Origin: a virus | Length of the DNA stretch: 20,206 nucleotides | IMG/VR virus record: IMGVR_UViG_3300042569_001086 | Span: 1 to 20,206 of that record | Direction: 5' to 3' (one strand) | In this document: one piece after another, positions 15,080 through 20,206 of the stretch | How the letters are laid out: each line of letters opens with the position of its first letter | How positions within the stretch are numbered: position 1 is the first letter of the stretch | The notes under the pieces: model-generated | What the model saw: only the letters and a program-made list of their open reading frames with translations | The model's database searches: none | Told to the model about the DNA's origin: nothing | Program-made: the position numbers and the translations under genes

Positions 15080-15865
15080 ATGAGCAACACACCCGCACTC
15101 CCCCCGAAGAACACCATCGAACTCGTCCGCTCTGCCGGACTGCAGGAGCAGGTCGCCAAGGCCCTCCCGAACGCCGACGACGCCAGCCGCTTCATGCGCT
15201 GCGTGATCACCGCGTGCAACAAGAACCCCAAGCTGTGGGACTGCACCCCCGCCAGCGTGGCCTCCGTGGTCCTGCAGGCCGCCCAGTGGGGTCTGATGCC
15301 TGACGGCCACCACGCCCACCTCATCCCCTACGGCAACGACGCCACCCTGCAGTTCGACTACAAGGGCATCCTTGCGCTCGTCATGCGCTCGGGCGAAGTC
15401 GCCCACATCCACGCCGACATCGTCTGCCAGAATGACAAGTATCGGTTCAACCTGGGCAAGGTCGAAGAGCACGTCGTTGACCTGTCCAAGGACCGGGGCG
15501 AAGCCTACGCGGTGTACGCCATGGTCCGCTTCAAGGACGGGGAAACCGCCGCGATCCAGATGAGCAAGGCCGAGGTCGAAGCCATCCGCAAGGCCAGCCG
15601 CTCCGGCTCCTCCGGCCCTTGGGCTACCTACCCGATGGAGATGTGGAAGAAGACCGCTTTCAAGCGCCTTGCCAAGTGGCTCCCCCGCCTGCCGCGTGAC
15701 GTGCAGGAGGCCATCCGCAAGGACAACGAGGCCGAGTACGGCCAGCGCACGGTCGAAGGCCAGCCGGTCCAGCCCGCTGCCGAAGCCGTGAAGGACCTGG
15801 TCAAGAAGGCCAAGGCCACCGAGCCCGAGGTCGCCCCTCAGGGAGACGAGCCCATCGACGTTTAG
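15080..15865 (+). CDS. recT: RecT-family single-strand annealing protein
   Basis: A 261-residue recombinase of the RecT family. It shows AQWGLMPDG (68-76), HLIPYG (80-85), QFDYKG (91-96), and the strongly diagnostic block GPWATYPMEMWKKTAFKRL (179-197). RecT binds single strands produced by the exonuclease and anneals them to complementary DNA, driving phage recombination and end repair. The C-terminal 50 residues are acidic, Ala/Pro/Glu-rich and probably disordered, where RecT proteins contact partners. With the RecE-like gene and ligase it forms a complete annealing module. A terminator follows 26 bases after the stop. Confidence 0.92.
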   Translation: MSNTPALPPKNTIELVRSAGLQEQVAKALPNADDASRFMRCVITACNKNPKLWDCTPASVASVVLQAAQWGLMPDGHHAHLIPYGNDATLQFDYKGILALVMRSGEVAHIHADIVCQNDKYRFNLGKVEEHVVDLSKDRGEAYAVYAMVRFKDGETAAIQMSKAEVEAIRKASRSGSSGPWATYPMEMWKKTAFKRLAKWLPRLPRDVQEAIRKDNEAEYGQRTVEGQPVQPAAEAVKDLVKKAKATEPEVAPQGDEPIDV

Positions 15866-15891
15866 GCTGACGCAGGAGTGCCGTGTAGCCG

Positions 15892-15926
15892 GGCCCGTCC
15901 TCGAAAGGGGGCGGGCCTTATTGTTT
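15892..15926 (+). terminator. Rho-independent terminator after recT
   Basis: GGCCCGTCC (15892-15900) pairs with GGGCGGGCC (15909-15917) with one G-T wobble, loop of eight bases, followed by the T-rich run TTATTGTTT (15918-15926). It separates the recombination genes from the nucleotide-metabolism genes downstream. Confidence 0.75.
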
Positions 15927-15961
15927 GCGTAGGTGCAGACGCTGGCAGACAACATCCACCC

Positions 15962-16216
15962 ATGGGAAAGAAACCCAAGGTCCCGAAGGTCATCGTCCGA
16001 CCCCTGCCCGGGGACATCGCAGGGCTGGCCTGCAAGAAGGACAACACCATCGAGCTCGACCCGAACATCATCACGGAGCGCGAACGCCTGCGCGTGACCG
16101 TGCACGAGGCCCTCCACCTCGGCGACTGGAAAGCCCCGGAGAAGAAGGTGGACCGCATCTCGCGCAAGATCGCGGACGTGCTCTGGTCCCAAGGCTACCG
16201 CAGAACTTCCCTATGA
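15962..16216 (+). CDS. Mini HExxH metalloprotein
   Basis: An 84-residue protein. The ATG at 15962 was chosen because upstream in-frame codons run through the terminator. It contains HEALH (48-52), the HExxH zinc motif, in a helix; DWKAPEKKVDRISRKI follows with Glu60/Asp64 as possible third ligands, and WSQGYR closes the protein. The N-terminal half is a basic strand region. Small proteins of this plan (HEALH, acidic helix, L-W-x-x-G-Y-R end) occur in phages and are usually unnamed. The zinc motif suggests a peptidase-like or structural metal protein. The stop overlaps the kinase start (ATGA), indicating coupled expression. Activity is not shown by the sequence alone. Confidence 0.65.
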   Translation: MGKKPKVPKVIVRPLPGDIAGLACKKDNTIELDPNIITERERLRVTVHEALHLGDWKAPEKKVDRISRKIADVLWSQGYRRTSL

Positions 16217-16833
16217 AACACGTGCTGATTCCAATCGCTGGCTTCGCAAGGAGTGGCAAAGACACCCTCGCAGACTCCATCTACGAGCTGCTGGAACAAG
16301 ACGAGCCGGAGTATTCCTGCATCGTCCTTAAGTTCGCCGACGCGCTGAAGGAGTCCCTCCAGATTTCCCTCGACGAAGCGGGCGTGAACATCGACGCCTT
16401 CACCGAGGACACCGCCAAGAAGGCCGCGCTCCGTCCGCTCCTGGTCGCCTACGGGGAGTACTGCCGAACCCAGAACCAGAACGTCTGGGTGGACAAGGTC
16501 ATCGAGCACATCAACAACTGGGCCGATATCACCTGCAAGGACGCAGGCGCCGAACACTCCGTCATCCTCGTGCCGGATATGCGCTACGAGAATGAATATC
16601 TGAAACTCGAGGCCCTCTGCGTCAAACGCGGCTGGGCCTTCGTCCCGATCTACATCGAACGCCAGGGCAACTTGCCCGCCAACAACGCCGAGGCCGAGTC
16701 CATCGGACTGATGGCGGCGCACGACTGCTTCCGTAAGGGGAACGCCCTGCAGGTGTGCTTCCCCGACAACTCCGTTGACGCGATCCGTCAGTGGGCCCGT
16801 AAGTTCACCCAGTCAATGAGCCTATACCGATGA
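16213..16833 (+). CDS. Deoxynucleoside monophosphate kinase
   Basis: A 206-residue P-loop kinase that would phosphorylate dNMPs to dNDPs for phage DNA synthesis. The Walker A is GFARSGKDT (10-18), with the Asp after Lys typical of the phage dNMP-kinase type. LKFADALKESL (39-49) is the base-contact helix region; RPLLVAYGEYCR (74-85) with a following Trp92 is the lid/substrate segment; VPDMRYENE (120-128) matches the DxRxxNE pattern of the group. Only the ATG at 16213 gives a sensible N-terminus; it overlaps the mini-metalloprotein stop by four bases. The 3' end overlaps the phosphoesterase start (ATGA). Confidence 0.8.
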   Translation: MKHVLIPIAGFARSGKDTLADSIYELLEQDEPEYSCIVLKFADALKESLQISLDEAGVNIDAFTEDTAKKAALRPLLVAYGEYCRTQNQNVWVDKVIEHINNWADITCKDAGAEHSVILVPDMRYENEYLKLEALCVKRGWAFVPIYIERQGNLPANNAEAESIGLMAAHDCFRKGNALQVCFPDNSVDAIRQWARKFTQSMSLYR

Positions 16834-17588
16834 ACATCACCCGGAAGTGGAAGCGGTTCGCGGTCGTCAGTTGCTCGCACGGGCATCTCATCGACCCGGC
16901 GGCAGGCAAGGCCGTCACGGATTTCATCAAGGCTTTCCAGCCTCACCGCTTCGACCACGCCGGGGACTACACCGACCTCTCGCCCATGATGGGCAACGGC
17001 AAGGGCGACGGCGACCCGCTCGGCCCGGACGTCGAGGAGGGGCTCGCCTTCCTCGAGCAGCTGAAAGCGTACAAGGACCTCGAGCTCGTCATCCACGACG
17101 GCAACCATGAGGTCCGCTTGCGCCGTCTCTCGCACTCATCCAACCAGGTCATAGCCGAGTGCGCCCGCCTGCTGCTCGTCCAGATTCAACAGCACTGCCT
17201 CAAACTGAAGGCCAAGCAGATCCCGTATAACGGCATCTGGGAAGGCTCGCGCATCGGGAACGGACTGATCACCCACGGCTCGATTTATAACGAGAACGCC
17301 TGCCGCGACATGGCCGAGATGTACTGCAAGGGCGGCGTCTCGGTGGTCATCTTCGGGCATACCCATTCCCCGGGCATCGCCAAGGGTCGCCGCGACGACT
17401 CTCCCCTGGGCATCAATGTCGGCACGCTGACCCGCATGGGTTGCATGGACTACGCGAACACCCGGAGAAAGACGTTCTCATGGGGTCAGGCCATCTGCTA
17501 TGGGGAGTACTCCGACGACCTGATCGTGCCCACCCTCTACGTCCACCCGCAGGAACTGGCAGGCCAGCCTTGGCGCATCAACGTATGA
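16830..17588 (+). CDS. Metallophosphoesterase (calcineurin-like) with altered motif I
   Basis: A 252-residue two-metal phosphoesterase. Motif II is GDYTD (45-49), motif III GNHE (91-94), motif IV THG (148-150) and motif V GHTH (176-179), all well formed. Motif I is normally D-x-H; here it reads SCSHGH (14-19), so the metal-bridging Asp is Cys15 while His17 is kept. Similar phage enzymes act on nucleotides, nucleic acids or phosphoproteins; the substrate is unknown, and weakened activity or a shifted metal site is possible. It follows the kinase by ATGA overlap and precedes the winged-helix gene by another ATGA, so it is in the nucleotide-metabolism operon. Confidence 0.75.
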   Translation: MNITRKWKRFAVVSCSHGHLIDPAAGKAVTDFIKAFQPHRFDHAGDYTDLSPMMGNGKGDGDPLGPDVEEGLAFLEQLKAYKDLELVIHDGNHEVRLRRLSHSSNQVIAECARLLLVQIQQHCLKLKAKQIPYNGIWEGSRIGNGLITHGSIYNENACRDMAEMYCKGGVSVVIFGHTHSPGIAKGRRDDSPLGINVGTLTRMGCMDYANTRRKTFSWGQAICYGEYSDDLIVPTLYVHPQELAGQPWRINV

Positions 17589-18079
17589 GCAAGACCAGCA
17601 AGCTGCTGTCGGTCCTCATGGCTGAGCTAAACCGCGAGCCCAAGGAATACCCGTGCCCCAAGGGCTGGTTCACCGTGGACCAGATCCGCGTCGAGCTGAG
17701 CATGGCCCACACGCGCAACGCATCCTCCCGCGCGCTCGACCTGCAGCGCCGTGGCCTGCTGGAACGTCAGCCCCATCAGTTCAAGTCCGGCACGGGCCAG
17801 TGCCACATGGCCTACGTCTACCGCCCCGTCCCGCCCTACAAGTCCATCAAGGAAGCCGCCGATCAGATGTTCGTCCACCGCGCCGACAAGGTTCCCAAGG
17901 GCTGGGTGCGCCTGGTCGATTACGCGGTCAACAAGAACGTCTCGGACGTGGCTGTCCGTGGCCGAGTCGCCCGGGCCGGCCTGAAGCCCAAGTACTGGAA
18001 GACCCCTCGCGGTATCATCGGCCTGCACCTGAACGCGTACTACTGGAAGCCAGACCTCGACCGCCTGTATAAAGCATAA
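17585..18079 (+). CDS. DNA-binding protein with two helix-turn-helix regions
   Basis: A 164-residue basic protein. Residues about 27-82 look like a winged helix (WFTVDQIRVELS, then RALDLQRRGLLER as recognition part, and a strand with QCHMAYVYRP). Residues about 105-143 look like a second helix-turn-helix (WVRLVDYAVNKNVSDVAVRG, ending PKYWKTP). It likely regulates phage transcription or acts in packaging/replication. The start overlaps the phosphoesterase stop (ATGA). It is the last + strand gene before the convergent boundary. No specific family was recognised. Confidence 0.6.
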   Translation: MSKTSKLLSVLMAELNREPKEYPCPKGWFTVDQIRVELSMAHTRNASSRALDLQRRGLLERQPHQFKSGTGQCHMAYVYRPVPPYKSIKEAADQMFVHRADKVPKGWVRLVDYAVNKNVSDVAVRGRVARAGLKPKYWKTPRGIIGLHLNAYYWKPDLDRLYKA

Positions 18080-18155
18080 GGGCCACCCTTGCGGATGGCC
18101 CGAGCCCAGCTGCCCTCTTGCGATCCCGCACAAGTGATTGTGCCGGGCTCACAGA
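18080..18155. other. Convergent intergenic region with two hairpins
   Basis: Between rightward and leftward genes. GGGCCACCC and GGATGGCCC (18080-18101) form a stem with one mismatch; CCCGCACAA (18125-18133) and TTGTGCCGGG (18138-18147) form another with one bulge. Neither is followed by a clear T-run on either strand, so a bidirectional terminator is likely only from context. Confidence 0.55.
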
Positions 18156-18629
18156 CTAACGTGCGACGGCAGGGCGTTTTGGCAAGCCCCAAGCCAGCGT
18201 GTTCACCTGTCGCGCCTTGTCGAACTTGACGCGGGGGACATACGCCCAGCTGAAACCGTAGCGCTCGTAGCCCGACCAGCCGAGATTCCAAGCCAGCCAG
18301 ATTTCCCCGGGGTAAGGCTGTCGCCCGATCTGCCCCGCGAGCCTGACCTTCAGGACCGTCAGCCAGGTGCGAGCGTAGTCGCGGGCTCTGATTGGGGCCT
18401 TGGCGTCAGAGTAAGGGTAGACGGCCAGCCCCGCCTTGCGCCGGATAGCCGAGCAGTCGGACCACGCTGAGGAGTGCCACTGTAGGCATCCGATAGCCTT
18501 CCCTGCGTCCCCATCGGGGGTCTTAGACCCACGGCCAGAGGACTCGACCTGCTCGACGGCCTGCAGGGTCTGCTCTGGAATGGCCTCAGAGGTCAGCAGG
18601 GCGGCGGAGAGGGCTAGGACTAGGGTCAT
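18156..18629 (-). CDS. SLT-type lytic transglycosylase, probable endolysin
   Basis: A 157-residue enzyme cutting the glycan strand of peptidoglycan. Residues 1-15 are a hydrophobic signal-like segment (LVLALSAALL) with a plausible SEA cleavage site, so export by the Sec system is likely. The lytic-transglycosylase motifs appear in order: ES (Glu29-Ser30) as catalytic Glu, GCLQ (47-50) in place of GLMQ, and AWNLG (113-117) in place of AYNAG. The size fits a single catalytic domain. It lies on the opposite strand from the holin and spanin-like genes and ends the leftward operon. The start overlaps the upstream stop as ATGA. A virion-associated or cell-wall entry role cannot be excluded. Confidence 0.75.
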   Translation of the reverse strand: MTLVLALSAALLTSEAIPEQTLQAVEQVESSGRGSKTPDGDAGKAIGCLQWHSSAWSDCSAIRRKAGLAVYPYSDAKAPIRARDYARTWLTVLKVRLAGQIGRQPYPGEIWLAWNLGWSGYERYGFSWAYVPRVKFDKARQVNTLAWGLPKRPAVAR

Positions 18630-18958
18630 GGGGTCGGGCGGCCTTGACGGGCCACGCAGGGGGTCAGGCCGAGACGCCTGTAGGTAGCGTAGAGGGTATG
18701 ACGGGAAACCCCGCTGGTCTCTGACAGTTGCGGGACGGTCAGCCCCTGGTCATGGGCGGCTAGGACCAAGTCCTTGACCGAGCCCTTCACGCGGCGCTCA
18801 CGGAGGGAGGGCAGGCCGAGGTGCTTGATGGCGCAACGGACCGAGCGCAGGTTGTGCCCGGTTAGGGTGGCGACCATCTGAGCGGTGAGATGAGGGTGAG
18901 CCGTGGCGATCACGGCGGCCTTGACCACGCCGTAGTTAGTCCGTGATCTCGAGGTCAT
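18626..18958 (-). CDS. Tandem helix-turn-helix regulator
   Basis: A 110-residue basic protein with two similar DNA-binding units: residues about 24-49 (LTAQMVATLTGHNLRSVRCA) and 74-97 (TVPQLSETSGVSRHTLYATY), the second like transposase/resolvase-type HTH. It lies directly upstream of the lytic enzyme gene (ATGA overlap), so it may control it or be an assembly or terminase-small-subunit-like protein. Its start overlaps the previous gene by 23 bases. Confidence 0.6.
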   Translation of the reverse strand: MTSRSRTNYGVVKAAVIATAHPHLTAQMVATLTGHNLRSVRCAIKHLGLPSLRERRVKGSVKDLVLAAHDQGLTVPQLSETSGVSRHTLYATYRRLGLTPCVARQGRPTP

Positions 18959-19193
18959 CGGTGGCTTCCTTGATTGCGCGGGTCAGGCCGACCACCTCGT
19001 AGGGGTCAATCTCTTCGCCGTCGGTGTCGATGACCGAGACGATTTCCGTCTCCTCCCAGTCGAGCTCCCAGTGGCCGCGAACCTCGGTCCCGAAGGCGTG
19101 GTCGAAGGAGTCGTCCACATACATGGCAGGGCCGTCGAGGATGACCTGGTACTCGGCCCCCTTATGTTTCACCGTCAGTTCGTGCTCAGCCAC
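18936..19193 (-). CDS. Small acidic hypothetical protein
   Basis: An 85-residue strongly acidic protein. The GTG start at 19193 gives an 8-base overlap (GTGGCTGA) with the upstream stop, in line with the packing of this operon; the in-frame ATG at 19256 would overlap by 71 bases. Strands at the N-terminus (HELTVKHKGAEYQVILDG) and in the middle (VRGHWELDW, EIVSVID) suggest a small beta fold, followed by a helix with acidic end. DNA-mimic or protein-binding roles are possible for such acidic phage proteins, but nothing specific is visible. Confidence 0.55.
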   Translation of the reverse strand: MAEHELTVKHKGAEYQVILDGPAMYVDDSFDHAFGTEVRGHWELDWEETEIVSVIDTDGEEIDPYEVVGLTRAIKEATDDLEITD

Positions 19194-19461
19194 GGCGTTT
19201 GCGCTTGGCGGGTTTCTTGGGACGACGAACTTCCTTGGGGATGATGGGGTCATCAAGCCCGTTGACGCAAGGCGTCGGCTCGTAGGTATACGTCGATACG
19301 CCGGGGAGTCCGACCTGCCAGCGTTCGCGGTCCATGACCTGACGGATCAGGTCGGTCACGGCCTTGTCGGCCATGGCCTTGAACGCGTCGCGCTGGAGTT
19401 CGACCTCGGCAAGGCGTAGCCGGAGCCGGGTGATTTCATCGTAGTCTGGTAGGTTGCTCAT
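19186..19461 (-). CDS. Small helical protein with basic tail
   Basis: A 91-residue protein. Residues about 8-45 form a helical, probably coiled-coil region (ITRLRLRLAEVELQRDAFKA), then a hinge (VGLPGVSTYTYEP), and a Lys/Arg/Pro-rich tail (KEVRRPKKPAKRKRRG) that could bind nucleic acid. The start overlaps the upstream stop as ATGA. No family recognised. In this operon it may act as a regulator or scaffold for the adjacent HTH proteins. Confidence 0.55.
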   Translation of the reverse strand: MSNLPDYDEITRLRLRLAEVELQRDAFKAMADKAVTDLIRQVMDRERWQVGLPGVSTYTYEPTPCVNGLDDPIIPKEVRRPKKPAKRKRRG

Positions 19462-19814
19462 TTGGTGCGGAGTTTGGGGAGTTTGCGGTATTGGCGGTAG
19501 GAGTGGATTGAGTTCGCATCGACGCGGAAGCGTTCGGCGGCCTCGGTATAGGTGGCGTTATTCTTGTGCGCCCAGTGGTAGGCTTCGCGGCCTAGCTCGC
19601 TGGCGAGTTTGCCGACCTTGGGCTTCTTGCCCCTAGGCTCGACAGGCTTGCGCTTGTCGGTCGGCCAGCAGCCAAGGGCCTTGAGCAGCGCCCTGGTCTG
19701 GGCGGCCTTCTGGTAATGCTCCTGCAGGGCGGCTTCGGGAAGCGGCACGAACTTGTCGATGAGGTCGTGCAGTTCGCTGATGCCCGACGAGCGGGAGTTG
19801 TAGGGCGTGGTCAT
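19458..19814 (-). CDS. Small protein with C-terminal helix-turn-helix
   Basis: A 118-residue basic protein. The N-terminal half is helical with LHDLIDKFVPLP. A Lys/Pro-rich linker (about residues 53-68) leads to a probable helix-turn-helix (about 88-112, TYTEAAERFRVDANSIHSYR) of the kind found in transposase-like and Psq-type DNA binders. The ATGA overlaps at both ends show it is part of the same transcript. It is likely a DNA-binding regulator or a packaging-related protein; the target is unknown. Confidence 0.6.
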   Translation of the reverse strand: MTTPYNSRSSGISELHDLIDKFVPLPEAALQEHYQKAAQTRALLKALGCWPTDKRKPVEPRGKKPKVGKLASELGREAYHWAHKNNATYTEAAERFRVDANSIHSYRQYRKLPKLRTK

Positions 19815-19963
19815 TTGCTCGGCTTCCAGACGTTAAGGCTGAACAGGTATTCCCAGCGCTTGCGGTGATCGGCGAGACGCTCGGCCACGATGCGCTGCTC
19901 GGCGGGGGTGAGTTGCTTAAGCCCGGGACGGCTCCGCTCGGGGCGGCGCTTCTGCTTAGGCAT
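19811..19963 (-). CDS. Tiny basic helical protein
   Basis: A 50-residue protein. The ATG at 19963 overlaps the upstream stop by eight bases and is preceded at 10 bases by AAGGAG, one of the few plausible Shine-Dalgarno sites in the window; an in-frame start at 20020 would add 19 residues but overlap by 65 bases. It has a basic N-terminus (PKQKRRPERSRPG) and a helix (TPAEQRIVAERLADHRKRWE). It might bind nucleic acid. No family recognised. Confidence 0.5.
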   Translation of the reverse strand: MPKQKRRPERSRPGLKQLTPAEQRIVAERLADHRKRWEYLFSLNVWKPSK

Positions 19964-20180
19964 GGGGCTTGGTCTCCTTGGCGGCGTTCCAGTCCCTTGC
20001 GAAAGCCGAAGCCATAGCAAACATACAGTCCGTGTTTTCGAGTTCCTTGGTCAGCCGCTCGACCTCGGCCTTGAGACGGGCGTTCTCCTTCCTCAGCTTC
20101 GCGATCTCGGCGTCACAGGCCGCGACAGCCTGGTCGGCGATGTGCAGGGGTATCATCCGCGTGCGGTCGATGTCGCTCAT
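19956..20180 (-). CDS. Small leucine-zipper-like coiled-coil protein
   Basis: A 74-residue protein. The ATG at 20180 is preferred because it gives an ATGA overlap with a frame running in from beyond the window; a TTG at 20195 in frame would add five residues and has GGGGAGGG only two bases upstream, too close. Residues about 27-50 have heptad spacing of Leu and charged residues (EIAKLRKENARLKAEVERLT), a dimeric coiled coil. The rest is a helix of mixed character. It may pair with the neighbouring coiled-coil or HTH proteins. Confidence 0.55.
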   Translation of the reverse strand: MSDIDRTRMIPLHIADQAVAACDAEIAKLRKENARLKAEVERLTKELENTDCMFAMASAFARDWNAAKETKPHA

Positions 20181-20206
20181 AGCACGTTGAACCAAGCCCT
20201 CCCCGC
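20177..20206 (-). CDS. 3' end of a further leftward gene (partial)
   Basis: An open frame enters at the window edge and ends with TGA at 20177-20179, reading AGRAWFNVL at its C-terminus. The ATGA overlap with the next gene matches the pattern of this operon. Only nine residues are visible, so this is a weak call. Confidence 0.35.
   Translation of the reverse strand, partial: AGRAWFNVL

Noticed and set aside
14984-16192. 402-codon open frame on the - strand across recT and its terminator
   Set aside because: It is antisense to recT, the terminator and the HExxH gene, and is a Val/Gly/Asp/Arg-rich translation typical of the reverse of high-GC genes. RecT on the + strand has diagnostic motifs.
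1-20206. tRNA, CRISPR, insertion sequence, integrase or attachment site
   Set aside because: No cloverleaf, regular repeat-spacer array, transposase/integrase motif, or flanking direct repeats were seen.

Overview
The window is a densely packed segment of a tailed-bacteriophage (or prophage) genome, most likely a short-tailed siphovirus. It has about 33 genes and almost no non-coding DNA. GC is high, roughly 60% by eye. Capsid, tail, lysis, recombination and nucleotide-metabolism genes sit side by side. No integrase, repressor of a recognisable family, tRNA, insertion sequence or CRISPR array is visible, so lifestyle cannot be decided. The large terminase, portal and replicative polymerase are not in the window. 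The host is unknown. Nearly all start codons lack a Shine-Dalgarno sequence and sit behind C/A-rich leaders. One tail gene carries a short beta-sandwich module that I associate with Planctomycetes/Verrucomicrobia-type proteins. A host in that area is a low-confidence guess.

Layout, left to right. (1) 8-4997, + strand: head and tail-core genes: scaffold-like coiled-coil protein, major capsid protein followed by an intrinsic terminator, head-closure candidate, neck/minor structural protein, tail terminator, tail tube, tail assembly chaperone and an unusually short tape measure. (2) 5003-11338, + strand: tail tip and adsorption genes: three large or medium proteins of unknown exact role, a small Ig-like baseplate-type protein, and a 936-residue collagen-containing tail fibre with a C-terminal lectin-like domain of different base composition. 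(3) 11338-13072, + strand: small proteins and a membrane/lysis cluster: a lipoprotein with a coiled coil and C-terminal membrane segments (spanin-like), a class-III-type holin and a second two-helix membrane protein. (4) 13073-13167: structured intergenic region with a candidate promoter. (5) 13168-18079, + strand: DNA metabolism: ATP-dependent DNA ligase, RecE-like exonuclease, small FlbD-like protein, RecT annealase (then a terminator), HExxH mini-metalloprotein, deoxynucleoside monophosphate kinase, metallophosphoesterase and a winged-helix protein. (6) 18080-18155: hairpin-rich convergent boundary. (7) 18156-20206, - strand: a tightly overlapping operon of tiny regulatory and coiled-coil proteins ending in an SLT-type lytic transglycosylase, the apparent endolysin.

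Functionally, blocks 1-3 build the virion and the membrane part of lysis. Block 5 gives a RecE/RecT/ligase single-strand annealing pathway plus dNTP supply. Block 7 runs in the opposite direction, so the murein-degrading enzyme is transcribed separately from the holin/spanin genes. The most interesting signals are a recurring TARnTA element just before the ATG of four structural genes, the general absence of Shine-Dalgarno sites, the multi-helix spanin-like lipoprotein, the Asp-to-Cys change in the metallophosphoesterase motif I, the HExxH mini-protein and the mosaic tail-fibre tip.
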